Below, one piece after another: positions 1 through 7,819 of a stretch of DNA of 43,563 bases (the stretch's first letter is position 1; every line of letters begins with the position of its first letter). The stretch is from Thermoguttaceae bacterium (GTDB taxonomy: Bacteria; Planctomycetota; Planctomycetia; Pirellulales; Thermoguttaceae): assembly GCA_017447745.1 (NCBI GenBank), contig JAFSMW010000062.1:1-43563 (forward strand), given 5' to 3'. A program made the translations under genes and the position numbers. The notes below the pieces were generated by a model, which searched no databases, was not told the DNA's origin, and worked only from the letters and a program-made list of their open reading frames with translations.

Positions 1-28
1 TCAAATTGTCAATAGAGTTATTGGTCAT
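1..28 (-). CDS. 5' end of a leftward gene, product unknown (partial)
   Basis: An ATG on the minus strand at 28-26 opens a frame reading MTNNSIDNL to the left edge. An AAGGA-type ribosome site lies about 12 bases upstream. A minus-strand promoter fits further up: TTGCGA at 99-94, a 17-base spacer, and TATACT at 76-71. Only nine codons are visible, so no function can be given. The start could be chance, but promoter, ribosome site and ATG are spaced as expected. Confidence 0.4.
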
Positions 29-83
29 GGCAAGGGGTTCCTTTCTTGAGTAAAGTAAAAATTCTTGCCAAGTATACTCAATT

Positions 84-118
84 TTACCTATTTTCGCAAC
101 CCAAATTTGAACGCACCC
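84..118 (-). repeat. Orphan, inverted end of the MITE-like element
   Basis: Read on the minus strand, this stretch begins GGGTGCG and continues with the same TTGGGTTGCGAAAATAGG end as the full element that starts at 127. It lies head to head with that copy, separated by GTCAATCT. Similarity stops near position 84, so it is a solo end or a truncated second copy. With the neighbouring end it forms a 22-bp perfect inverted repeat (84-105 with 140-161). Confidence 0.7.
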
Positions 119-126
119 GTCAATCT

Positions 127-457
127 GGGTGCGATAAATTTTGGGTTGCGAAAATAGGTAAGATAAGAGACTAAAACGTAGCCCACGCCTTTAGGCGTGG
201 GATTCAAAACGGCATAATATAACGCACGAAGTCCCCTCCCTTCCCCGCGCCAATAGGCGCGGGGACGGGAGGGGAACGGAAACGTTTGGGGAGTGGCGTC
301 TTTGTTTAGTTCCTCAGATAAATCTGGGGGCTACGATTTTTGAATTGTTTTTATTTCCCACGTCTAAAGACGTGGGGATAAGAACAGAGTAATCAGAAGG
401 TTTCGAAAAGGTTTCAAGACATATTCCCTTTCCATGTCCCCCATTTTGAACGCACCC
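127..457 (+). mobile_element. MITE-like element, copy 1 (331 bp, no coding capacity)
   Basis: The element starts GGGTGCG and ends CGCACCC, and is closely similar along its length to 26873-27210. It holds internal hairpins: CCCACGCC/GGCGTGGG around TTTA near 182-201, a long stem at 232-275 with loop AATA, and CCCACGTC/GACGTGGG near 358-377. The flanks carry TCAATCT on both sides (120-126 and 459-465, one extra T on the right), a probable target-site duplication. No open frame of note lies inside, so it would be moved by a transposase encoded elsewhere. Confidence 0.75.
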
Positions 458-491
458 TTCAATCTTGCTAATTGTCTAAACTACGAACTCC

Positions 492-519
492 TTGAACAAT
501 CGGACGTTTTTGATATAAT
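492..519 (+). promoter_or_regulatory. Promoter of prfB
   Basis: TTGAAC at 492-497, a 16-base spacer, and TATAAT at 514-519 match a sigma-70-type promoter. The predicted transcript would start near 526 and leave a leader of about 84 bases before the prfB ATG. Confidence 0.6.
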
Positions 520-609
520 AGATCATGGTTTATAGGACGTTTGTCTCTGTTGACCCCCAACTCTTAACCTCTAACCGCTTTTTAGGCGTTTGAACCGCAA
601 TCGCTAACG

Positions 610-1734
610 ATGGAACAGAAATTTTACGATCGCGCCAAACAGGCTCGAGCTAAACTGATGGAACTGCGCGCGTCTTTGGACTGCGAGGGTCGTGCCGCTC
701 GCGCCAAGGAAATCGAAAACCTCATGGGACAGCCTGGATTCTGGGACGATCAGGACAAGGCGCAGGAGCTTATGGACGAACTCAAGGCGACAAAGGGCGT
801 TATCAAGCCGTTTGACGAGGCTCTTGCCGCTTGCGACGACATGGACGCCATTATGGAAATCGCCGAAGAGGACGAGTCCTGTATTGACGAAGCCGTCGCG
901 GAAATCGACAAGATGGAAAAGACGCTCGAAGAGCTGAGCGTGAAATCGCTCCTGTCCGGCCCGGTTGACAACAACGCGGCTATCGTGTCCATTCAGGCGC
1001 GCGACGGCGGCACCGACGCCAACGACTGGGCGGAAATGCTCTTAAGAATGTACATCAACTGGGCGGAAATGAACTCCTACAAGGTCGAAATCATCGACCG
1101 GCAGGACAACGAGGAGGCGGGCATCAACAGCGCGTCGATTATCATTCGCGGTCCGTTCGCCTTCGGATACCTCAAGGGAGAAACCGGAACGCACCGGCTG
1201 GTTCGAATCAGTCCGTACAACGCAGAAGGAAAACGGCAAACCAGCTTCGCGTCTGTAGACGTCATGCCGGACATTGCCGATTCCGTTAAAGTCGACATCA
1301 AAGAGGAAGACGTCCGGGAAGACGTGTTCCGGTCGTCCGGCGCCGGCGGTCAGCACGTCAACAAGACGTCGTCCGCTATTCGTCTGACTCACATCCCGAC
1401 GGGCATCGTCGTCCAGTGCCAGAACGAACGTTCTCAGCACAAAAACCGCGCCACCGCCTGGAAAATGCTGCGAGCGAAAATGGCGCAAATCGAGGAAGAC
1501 AAACGCGAGGAAATGGCTTACGAGCATTACCAGTCCAAGGCGAAAGTCGGGTTCGGCAGCCAGATCCGAAACTACTTCCTTCACCCAGACCAGAGAGTCA
1601 AAGACGCCCGAACCGGCTACTACGTTGGCAACTTCCACTCCGTTCTCAACGGCAACATCCAGGGCTTTTTAGACGCCTATCTGGAATGGCTCGCCGGAAA
1701 AGACGTCAATTATTCCTCGGCGGAGGAAGAATGA
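610..1734 (+). CDS. prfB: Peptide chain release factor 2 (RF2)
   Basis: RF2 ends translation at UGA and UAA codons. The 374-residue product has the helical N-terminal domain, the codon-recognition loop at 201-203 (SPY, where most RF2 proteins have SPF), and the GGQ peptidyl-hydrolysis motif at 246-248 inside GAGGQHVNKT. Length is normal for the family. Many prfB genes carry an in-frame UGA and a programmed +1 frameshift near codon 25. Here the matching Leu-Asp pair (residues 23-24) is read straight through as TTG GAC, so that autoregulatory switch is absent. The ATG at 610 gives the usual N terminus; there is no clear Shine-Dalgarno site. A heptamer-repeat hairpin begins directly after the stop codon. 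Confidence 0.97.
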   Translation: MEQKFYDRAKQARAKLMELRASLDCEGRAARAKEIENLMGQPGFWDDQDKAQELMDELKATKGVIKPFDEALAACDDMDAIMEIAEEDESCIDEAVAEIDKMEKTLEELSVKSLLSGPVDNNAAIVSIQARDGGTDANDWAEMLLRMYINWAEMNSYKVEIIDRQDNEEAGINSASIIIRGPFAFGYLKGETGTHRLVRISPYNAEGKRQTSFASVDVMPDIADSVKVDIKEEDVREDVFRSSGAGGQHVNKTSSAIRLTHIPTGIVVQCQNERSQHKNRATAWKMLRAKMAQIEEDKREEMAYEHYQSKAKVGFGSQIRNYFLHPDQRVKDARTGYYVGNFHSVLNGNIQGFLDAYLEWLAGKDVNYSSAEEE

Positions 1735-1823
1735 GGCAATAGGGAGTAGGGAATAGGGAGTGGTTTTTAATTCGCCTCCGGCGAATATCTATTCCCTATT
1801 CCCCATTCCCTACTCCCTACTCG
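1735..1823. repeat. Heptamer hairpin repeat, family A (copy 1)
   Basis: The left arm is built from GGGAATA/GGGAGTA-type heptamers, the centre is the palindrome ATTCGCC-TCC-GGCGAAT, and the right arm carries the complementary heptamers (TATTCCC, TACTCCC). The whole unit folds into one long hairpin. It starts right at the prfB stop and lies between convergent genes, so it may also stop transcription. Confidence 0.75.
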
Positions 1824-1829
1824 CAACTC

Positions 1830-3722
1830 TTATGGCGTTACAAGGTACAAGACTTTCGGCGACAGCTTGAGTTTGTACGTCGTTCCTTCGAGTGCTGGAA
1901 GATTAACCGGCTCGCCGAAGCAATCGCAGGCGGATTCGACGGGCGCGGGTAACTTCACTGTTCTTTCCGCTTCAAATCCGGGAAGCCAGACGGCTGTTAC
2001 AGTCTTGCCGTCCGGACGCTTCCAGCTGATTTGGCAGAAATCGTCTTTGAGCCAGCCGGGATTCTGAACGGAGCCGTCCGGGCGCATCTTCGTCAGCGTC
2101 TTCATCGCCAGATAGCCGGTCTTTGGACTCAAGTCGCGATGAACCATTCCAAAGTGATGTTCTCTGTCGACGTCGTCCTGTTCAACCGCCTGGAATTCGT
2201 ACCAGAAGTAACGATTTATTCCCCCGGCAAAGGCGAGAAGGTACGCCTGAGCGAGGAAGACGCCCTGATTCGGCTCGGACGAAACGTTGGTGTTCCCGCC
2301 GTTCATGACGGTTGAAACGATCAGCGCGCCCTTGTAATCGGAATCAAACTTGATAACCACGGCAACGGGGGCGGTGTAATCCTCTTTCGTCGCATTGAGA
2401 ATCGGAATCAGTTTGTCGCCTGGCTTGAGCAAATCGGCGTTGAGAAATCGGCTTCCCTGGTCCTTAACTGCCACCTTGAGAATGTCTTCGTATTCCTTGA
2501 CCGGAACCAGGCGCGCGTGTTCCGGGACGTTCTTTTTCGTCCAGTAAGCTTCCCAGCCGATTCGCAGTGTGTGACGATACGAGTCGGAGGCGTGTCCGCT
2601 GTGCGTCAGGAAACCGTGATCATCCCATTGGCTGACGTAGTATAGCGGCACCCCGCCGACGAGAATCAGCGTCCCGCCGCTGCGAACGTATTCAACCAGA
2701 TTGTCATAATACGGCGTCGGGAAATGCTCGCCCGGCGGCAGAAGCAGACACGGATGAGTTTTGGGCGAAAGCGTTTTGAGCTGTTCAAGGGAAACGTAGT
2801 CAACATCCACGCCGCTGGGAATCGTCGACCCCATAATAACCGGTGGGAACTGTGACGAGGCGTCGTACTTTGAATCGTACAGCGCGGCAAACTTGCCTGG
2901 CAGCCTGTCCGGATAGAGCTGTTTCAGTCCCGCTTCGATAACCTGTCGGTTAGCCGTCCCGAACGCCGGCGGAGTCGCCCAGCCCATCTCGGTAATCCAA
3001 ATCGGACGGTCTTCGCCAGTGTATTTAATCGTCAAGTCGCGGAACTTTTTAATGTCGTCAAGAAATTGATTGCACAGACGAACTGTTACAATCCCGCCGC
3101 GGTATGGGTGAATGTTGACGACGTCAAAATACTTCCCGCCGCCCTCTTTGAGAACGTTTTCGTAATACTCGTGAGGAACGCCCGCCAGCCCGCCAAAGAC
3201 GACCTGTAAATCCGGGTCGATTTCCTTGATAATCTCGTACGTCCTCTTCAGCAGCGTTACATAATCCTTCGCGTTGGGCTGTTTCCAGAAGTTCGGGATG
3301 TTCTCTTCGTTCCAGACTTCCCAATAACGAATCCTGTCCTTGTATCGCGTTACCAGCCGGCGGACGTACTCGCTCCAGTCGTCCAGATGTTGAAATGCCG
3401 GGTTCGCCCATGGCACGTTGTAGTCGAGAATCGGCAGAATCGTAATCCCCGCCTTATCGGCTTCGTCGAGGACTCTGTCCAGATGATTAAAATGCCAGTT
3501 CCCTTTTTTCCATTCGACAGCGTTCCAGGAGAAGTCAGCTCTCGCCCAACGAATTCCCGCCGCCCGCATGGCAGCCAGGTTTGCCGGCATGGCGTCGAAT
3601 TCCTGACCTCCGCCAAGATGAGCGCAAACGCCGTACGGCGATCCGACGTTCGGTTTTTCCGCAGACGTCGTCGCACACAGCGCCAGTAAACTAACGCACA
3701 ACAGTAAAATTCGGTAACGCAT
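1830..3722 (-). CDS. Secreted clan GH-A glycoside hydrolase
   Basis: The 630-residue protein starts with a cleavable signal peptide (about residues 1-21), so it is exported. A TIM-barrel of clan GH-A type follows: WEVWNEEN holds the likely acid/base Glu139 after Asn138, and WITEMGW holds the likely nucleophile Glu245. The exact family (GH39-, GH5- or GH42-like) cannot be settled by eye, and so neither can the substrate; plant or microbial polysaccharide is likely. Residues about 310-385 resemble a glutamine-amidotransferase-like domain (GGTLILVGG), often inserted in such enzymes. It is a single gene, convergent with prfB. The start at 3722 is followed directly by the signal peptide. Confidence 0.85.
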   Translation of the reverse strand: MRYRILLLCVSLLALCATTSAEKPNVGSPYGVCAHLGGGQEFDAMPANLAAMRAAGIRWARADFSWNAVEWKKGNWHFNHLDRVLDEADKAGITILPILDYNVPWANPAFQHLDDWSEYVRRLVTRYKDRIRYWEVWNEENIPNFWKQPNAKDYVTLLKRTYEIIKEIDPDLQVVFGGLAGVPHEYYENVLKEGGGKYFDVVNIHPYRGGIVTVRLCNQFLDDIKKFRDLTIKYTGEDRPIWITEMGWATPPAFGTANRQVIEAGLKQLYPDRLPGKFAALYDSKYDASSQFPPVIMGSTIPSGVDVDYVSLEQLKTLSPKTHPCLLLPPGEHFPTPYYDNLVEYVRSGGTLILVGGVPLYYVSQWDDHGFLTHSGHASDSYRHTLRIGWEAYWTKKNVPEHARLVPVKEYEDILKVAVKDQGSRFLNADLLKPGDKLIPILNATKEDYTAPVAVVIKFDSDYKGALIVSTVMNGGNTNVSSEPNQGVFLAQAYLLAFAGGINRYFWYEFQAVEQDDVDREHHFGMVHRDLSPKTGYLAMKTLTKMRPDGSVQNPGWLKDDFCQISWKRPDGKTVTAVWLPGFEAERTVKLPAPVESACDCFGEPVNLPALEGTTYKLKLSPKVLYLVTP

Positions 3723-3756
3723 GATTAAGTTCCTTTCGGGTTGGGGGGGAAATGGG

Positions 3757-3857
3757 AGCTTTTAGCTTCTAGCTTGGTTATTTTAGTTTCAGGCTTTAAA
3801 AATTAACGCCGAGAATTACAAATGCACAGGCTAACAGCCAGGAGCTAATAGCTAGCG
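3757..3857. repeat. Heptamer hairpin repeat, family C (copy 1)
   Basis: Arms are built of TTTTAGC/TTCTAGC-type heptamers on the left and GCTAATA-type on the right. The inner part shares the core AACGCCGAG..TACAAA..GCACA with copy 3 near 36940. It also contains, in reverse, a 20-of-21 match to a segment of copy 2 (AAAGCCTGAA..TAAAATAAC). It sits just upstream of the glycosidase start. Confidence 0.75.
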
Positions 3858-4072
3858 ACTGCTACCTATAATTCTACCCGATCCCAAAGTAATAATCAAC
3901 GGTTTTGGGAAGAATTCGCTATAAAATACGTCAAAAAAACGGATCGTCCTGTAACTGCGTATCAAAATGGAAAAATTCTCGGTTATTATTTCAAGGGCAA
4001 TCAAAATCAGTAAAGACGGAACGATTATATCATTTCTTGTAAACAATTTTGTATTTTTCAGCAACAAACCCC

Positions 4073-4101
4073 TTGAAATTTGTTGTGAAATTGAATATAC
4101 T
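4073..4101 (+). promoter_or_regulatory. Promoter of the surface-polymer operon
   Basis: TTGAAA at 4073-4078, a 17-base spacer and TATACT at 4096-4101 precede the 4277-7540 operon and leave a leader of about 170 bases. The gap 3858-4276 is otherwise AT-rich, and I see no gene or stable structure in it. Confidence 0.55.
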
Positions 4102-4276
4102 AATATTATATTATAGACTCTTGGTTGTTGTTAGCGTGGTCGAAAAAGTATCTACAACAATTAGAGCTTATATCCACATTTTTGTTTACCAAATTAATAC
4201 TCACAAAGAGTAAAAATTCAACCACACAAACCGATTATTATTTAATCGTTTCATATTTTAAGACAAAGGAACTATT

Positions 4277-4477
4277 ATGTTATTTGCCTACCTTGACCCA
4301 TTTACCGGAAGTATGGTGCTTCAAGTTCTTGCTGCGGGGGTTGTTGCTGTATTGGCATTTTTCCGCCCGCTGTATAATTTTATCTTTGGTAAGAAAGACA
4401 CGCAAAACCAGATAGACGACTGGAATGAAAACGTAAACGCAAACGAACAATCCGATTCAGAGAAAAAAGATGAGTAA
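4277..4477 (+). CDS. Small membrane protein of polysaccharide clusters
   Basis: A 66-residue protein with the N-terminal motif YLDPFTGSMVLQ followed by one hydrophobic segment (about residues 14-37) and a charged, disordered tail. Small proteins with a Y-[IL]-D-P-x-T-G-S start are familiar from exopolysaccharide and cell-surface loci; their role is unknown to me. Its stop overlaps the next start by 8 bases (4470-4477), which indicates translational coupling to the methyltransferase. It is probably inner-membrane bound and may scaffold or regulate its operon partners. Confidence 0.75.
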   Translation: MLFAYLDPFTGSMVLQVLAAGVVAVLAFFRPLYNFIFGKKDTQNQIDDWNENVNANEQSDSEKKDE

Positions 4478-5861
4478 CTTTCAAAATTTTGGTTCGTTTC
4501 GCGACCCCGCAGGTTTGGTTTTTGAAAAAGACGGTTCAATTTACCGGACAGTCAATCAGGCTGGACGCGAGGATTACGAGCTTTTCGTAACAAGCGGTCT
4601 TTCTGAAACGCTTCAAAAAAACGGCTGGATCATTCCGTTTCGGGAAATTGCCGTCTCGCCGTTTGACAGTAAGCCCGCTGACGGAAACGTGTGGAAGTTT
4701 CTCGAGGTGGACCGCGTCCCGTTTATTTCGTATCCGTACGAGTGGTGCTTCTCGCAGCTGCGCGACTCGGCTATATTAACTCTGAAAATACAACAGGCAG
4801 CGCTCGAACACGGCATGACGCTTAAGGACGCTTCCGCCTATAACGTCCAGATGTTCCGCAGCCGCCCGATTTTTATTGACATTCTGTCGTTTGAAAAGTA
4901 CGAGGAGGGTCGACCTTGGACTGCGTACCGTCAATTTTGTATGCACTTTCTTGGTCCACTGCTTCTGATGAGCCGCAAAGACCTGCGCTTCTCAGCGCTG
5001 TTTCGAGACTGGATCGACGGTTTCCCGCTCGATTTCGTCTCGAAAAATCTCCCGTGGCGCAGCCGATTTAGTCCATCGTGTCAGATTCACATTCACGCCC
5101 ATGCGAAAATGCTCCGCAAGTACGAGAGCACGCGAGACCAGTCGCTCAACAAAACGGCAGGGAGCATTTCGCTTGACAAACTCAAACTCCTGATTCGAAA
5201 TCTGCTTGATATGGTTCAATCGATTTCGCTTCCATATCAGGCGACCGAGTGGGGCGACTACTATAACGACACGAATTACACTCAGGGAGCTTTCGGCGCC
5301 AAGCATAAACTCGTTTCGGAGCTTTGCGAACAGCTCCAGCCCAAAAAACTCGTGGACTTGGGCGCAAACTGCGGCGAGTTCTCGCGCGGGCTTCCGTCCT
5401 GCATTGAAACTTTGATTTCTGCCGATATTGACCCGGTGGCGGTCGATAAAAACTACGTGCAAGTCCGCAAAGCGCGGGAGAAAAATCTCTACCCGGTACT
5501 TCAGGATTTGACGAATCCATCTCCAGGAATCGGGTTTCTGAACCGAGAGCGGAAATCGTTTATGGAACGAGCGCGATGCGACGTTTCGCTTTCGCTGGCT
5601 CTGATCCATCATTTGTGCATCGGGAACAATTTGCCGTTCGATTATGTAGCGCAGATGCTTAGCGCGCTGGGCGATCGGGCGATCCTGGAGTTTGTGCCGA
5701 AACAGGACTCGCAGGTTCAGAGGCTTCTTAGCTCCCGCGAAGACATTTTCCCGGATTACAACCTTGAGAGCTGCATCTCGGCATTCAAATCGTATTTCCC
5801 GACTGTCGAAACATTCCCCATCTCGGATTCAGACCGAACGCTGATTTTATTTAGCAAATAA
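4470..5861 (+). CDS. SAM-dependent methyltransferase, envelope-polymer type
   Basis: The 463-residue cytosolic protein carries a class I methyltransferase fold in its C-terminal half. VDLGANCGEF at 295-304 is the SAM-binding motif I; ADIDP follows at the motif II position, and SLSLALIHHL lies further on. The N-terminal 250 residues open FRDPAGLVFEKDG and resemble the N-terminal domain of NoeA-like methyltransferases found near surface-polysaccharide genes; I am less sure of that link. The acceptor is unknown, but gene overlap with the small membrane protein upstream and the 14-base gap to the sulfatase-like transferase suggest modification of a surface polymer or its lipid carrier. Confidence 0.8.
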   Translation: MSNFQNFGSFRDPAGLVFEKDGSIYRTVNQAGREDYELFVTSGLSETLQKNGWIIPFREIAVSPFDSKPADGNVWKFLEVDRVPFISYPYEWCFSQLRDSAILTLKIQQAALEHGMTLKDASAYNVQMFRSRPIFIDILSFEKYEEGRPWTAYRQFCMHFLGPLLLMSRKDLRFSALFRDWIDGFPLDFVSKNLPWRSRFSPSCQIHIHAHAKMLRKYESTRDQSLNKTAGSISLDKLKLLIRNLLDMVQSISLPYQATEWGDYYNDTNYTQGAFGAKHKLVSELCEQLQPKKLVDLGANCGEFSRGLPSCIETLISADIDPVAVDKNYVQVRKAREKNLYPVLQDLTNPSPGIGFLNRERKSFMERARCDVSLSLALIHHLCIGNNLPFDYVAQMLSALGDRAILEFVPKQDSQVQRLLSSREDIFPDYNLESCISAFKSYFPTVETFPISDSDRTLILFSK

Positions 5862-5875
5862 GAAGAAATATTGAA

Positions 5876-7540
5876 ATGAATTTGACCGAAAAAATCTGTA
5901 AATCCCTGCTGGTATCAGGATTGATTGCGTTCCTGTTTTTTTCCGTTTCACTTATTATTTATCTGGGAAATCTGCAGGAGTATTCGTTTACGATTCTTCA
6001 GCTTCTTCTTGTAACCGGTTTATGTTCGATCGGTATTTTCGGGGTTTGCTTTGCGGTTTTGCTCTGCTTTGTACGTTTTAGATGCTTTACTACAGTTCTT
6101 CTGGTCTCAACGTCCATTTTGTTCTGTATGTGGATTCAGAGCAGTTTTTTCCTGTGGCCGTCCGATGATTCCAACCTCATCCAAACGTTTTCGTCGCTTC
6201 CTGTTTACGGAATCATTGAGATTTTGATTTATATTCTCTTTTTTTATCTGGTCTTTCGTTTTCAGAGTTTCGTTATTACACACCTGTATAAATTGGGAAT
6301 CATTCTTTTAATCTCCCAAACCGTGGCAATTATTCCCGCTCTGTCATCTTACGATTCCTCGAAATTTAACCGGCTTCTGAATAATTCAGAGATTTATTCG
6401 AGTATTCATCAAACGTCAAAACAGGAGAATATTTATATTATCCTTCTGGATTCTTTTGGAAACGAATGTTTTAATGAATTGTACAAATCCGAATATGAAA
6501 CTACAAATCATACATTTCATGATTTTGAATATTTTCCACATTTTATAGCGAAGTTTCCATTAACCTTTTACATGGTTCCAACGTTATTAACTGGGAGCGA
6601 TCTGTTTGAAAAGAATTTAAAATGGGATCCCAATAAAGACTATAGCCATCAGTCAATGTCCGTTAAAACCTATTTCAAAGACAAAGAACGGATGTATAAC
6701 TCGGATAATTCTTTGCTTCCCATTCTCGCACAAAAAGGATATACCAATGAGATGTATCCGTTTTGTGGAACGAGTATTTATTTTCCGCAAGATTGCCAGT
6801 GGCTTTCAAATACGACATTTAACGAAGATTCCCTGACCAAGAAGAAGGTGTTTTCATGCCGCGTCTTAGAGGAAACGATCTTGCCTTTTACCTGTTACCG
6901 TCTTTCTCCCCTTTGTTTGAAATATTGGTCTTTTCAATTTTCATATCAATGCCAACAAATCTGTTATAATCTTTATTCAGGCAAAGGTTGGGATTCATTT
7001 CATACCTTGGAATTTTCCAATTTCTCTCGTTTCATGCAACAGGAATTTGTGGATGAAACGCCATTTTTCACACCGCCGGAAGAGCCGCAGCTGGATTCCA
7101 GAAAATATTTTAAGTTATACCATCTTAATGGATGGCACGACTTGGATTTAGAACCGTATTCCCCCTCATCAGAAGCGTATTTAAAGTTCGGCAAAGCATA
7201 TTTTTCTCAAAGACTGGACGCTTTTTTTGACTATCTCAAGAGGTCTGGAAGCTACGATTCCTCGTGGATTATTATTTTGGGGGATCACGGCATGCACTTG
7301 TCGCCAGCTGTTGCACAGTTTAATCCTACGCTTCTTATCAAAAAGCCAGGAAGCCGCCAGGAAAATATTCTCGTAAACGAGGACGTGATTATGATGAGTG
7401 ACATCGCACCGTCGCTTCTTTTCGAGATGGGGATCAAGACCTCTAAACCGTTCTCGATTTGGCGTCAAACCGAAGAGCAGAAACAAGAACGTGAAAAGCT
7501 TTGGGAAGATTTAATTATTAAAAATTCACCAAAGCAATAA
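5876..7540 (+). CDS. Sulfatase-like membrane phospho-/sulfotransferase
   Basis: The 554-residue protein has four or five N-terminal membrane helices (about residues 10-155) and then an extracytoplasmic alkaline-phosphatase-superfamily domain. IYIILLDSFG places metal-ligand Asp192. FPLTFYMVPTLLTG (about 227-240) holds the likely Thr/Ser nucleophile region, and GDHGMH (Asp470, His471) is the second metal site. The layout is that of LtaS, OpgB and EptA-like enzymes that move phosphoglycerol or phosphoethanolamine onto envelope polymers. The donor and acceptor cannot be read from sequence. It is the last gene of the three-gene operon, and its base composition is clearly more AT-rich than neighbouring housekeeping genes. 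Confidence 0.78.
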   Translation: MNLTEKICKSLLVSGLIAFLFFSVSLIIYLGNLQEYSFTILQLLLVTGLCSIGIFGVCFAVLLCFVRFRCFTTVLLVSTSILFCMWIQSSFFLWPSDDSNLIQTFSSLPVYGIIEILIYILFFYLVFRFQSFVITHLYKLGIILLISQTVAIIPALSSYDSSKFNRLLNNSEIYSSIHQTSKQENIYIILLDSFGNECFNELYKSEYETTNHTFHDFEYFPHFIAKFPLTFYMVPTLLTGSDLFEKNLKWDPNKDYSHQSMSVKTYFKDKERMYNSDNSLLPILAQKGYTNEMYPFCGTSIYFPQDCQWLSNTTFNEDSLTKKKVFSCRVLEETILPFTCYRLSPLCLKYWSFQFSYQCQQICYNLYSGKGWDSFHTLEFSNFSRFMQQEFVDETPFFTPPEEPQLDSRKYFKLYHLNGWHDLDLEPYSPSSEAYLKFGKAYFSQRLDAFFDYLKRSGSYDSSWIIILGDHGMHLSPAVAQFNPTLLIKKPGSRQENILVNEDVIMMSDIAPSLLFEMGIKTSKPFSIWRQTEEQKQEREKLWEDLIIKNSPKQ

Positions 7541-7583
7541 CAGATCGACGCTACATAACCAGAAATAACCATCAAAAAACTCA

Positions 7584-7618
7584 AAAAGCCGACGCGGCGT
7601 CCTGCAGCATTGGCTTTT
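7584..7618. terminator. Possible bidirectional terminator
   Basis: AAAAGCC at 7584-7590 pairs with GGCTTTT at 7612-7618, and GACG/CGTC can pair within. It lies between the convergent genes ending at 7540 and 7820. The loop is large, so the call is tentative. I see no gene in 7541-7819. Confidence 0.35.
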
Positions 7619-7819
7619 GGGCTTGTACGGTTCATGGGAAATCGATCCGCACAATCAGGGAAAGAGAAAGATTTGTTTACGTTACGCGGTTTTGGCGCGC
7701 GTCTGGACGTTGTCAAAGAGCCGTTCTCGACCTTCCATTATGTTTTCTGTAATAATATTACTTTCCTCCGCTGGAACGAATGAATTGTCAAATTCTATTA
7801 ACAGAGCAGGGCGTTCCTG

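Noticed and set aside
229-377. CRISPR-like array in the palindrome-rich region
   Set aside because: The repeated units differ in sequence and spacing, there are no uniform spacers and no cas genes in the window.
3852-4067. 71-codon minus-strand frame in the gap before the surface operon
   Set aside because: It begins in AT-rich DNA without start signals and ends in a family C repeat; no family resemblance.
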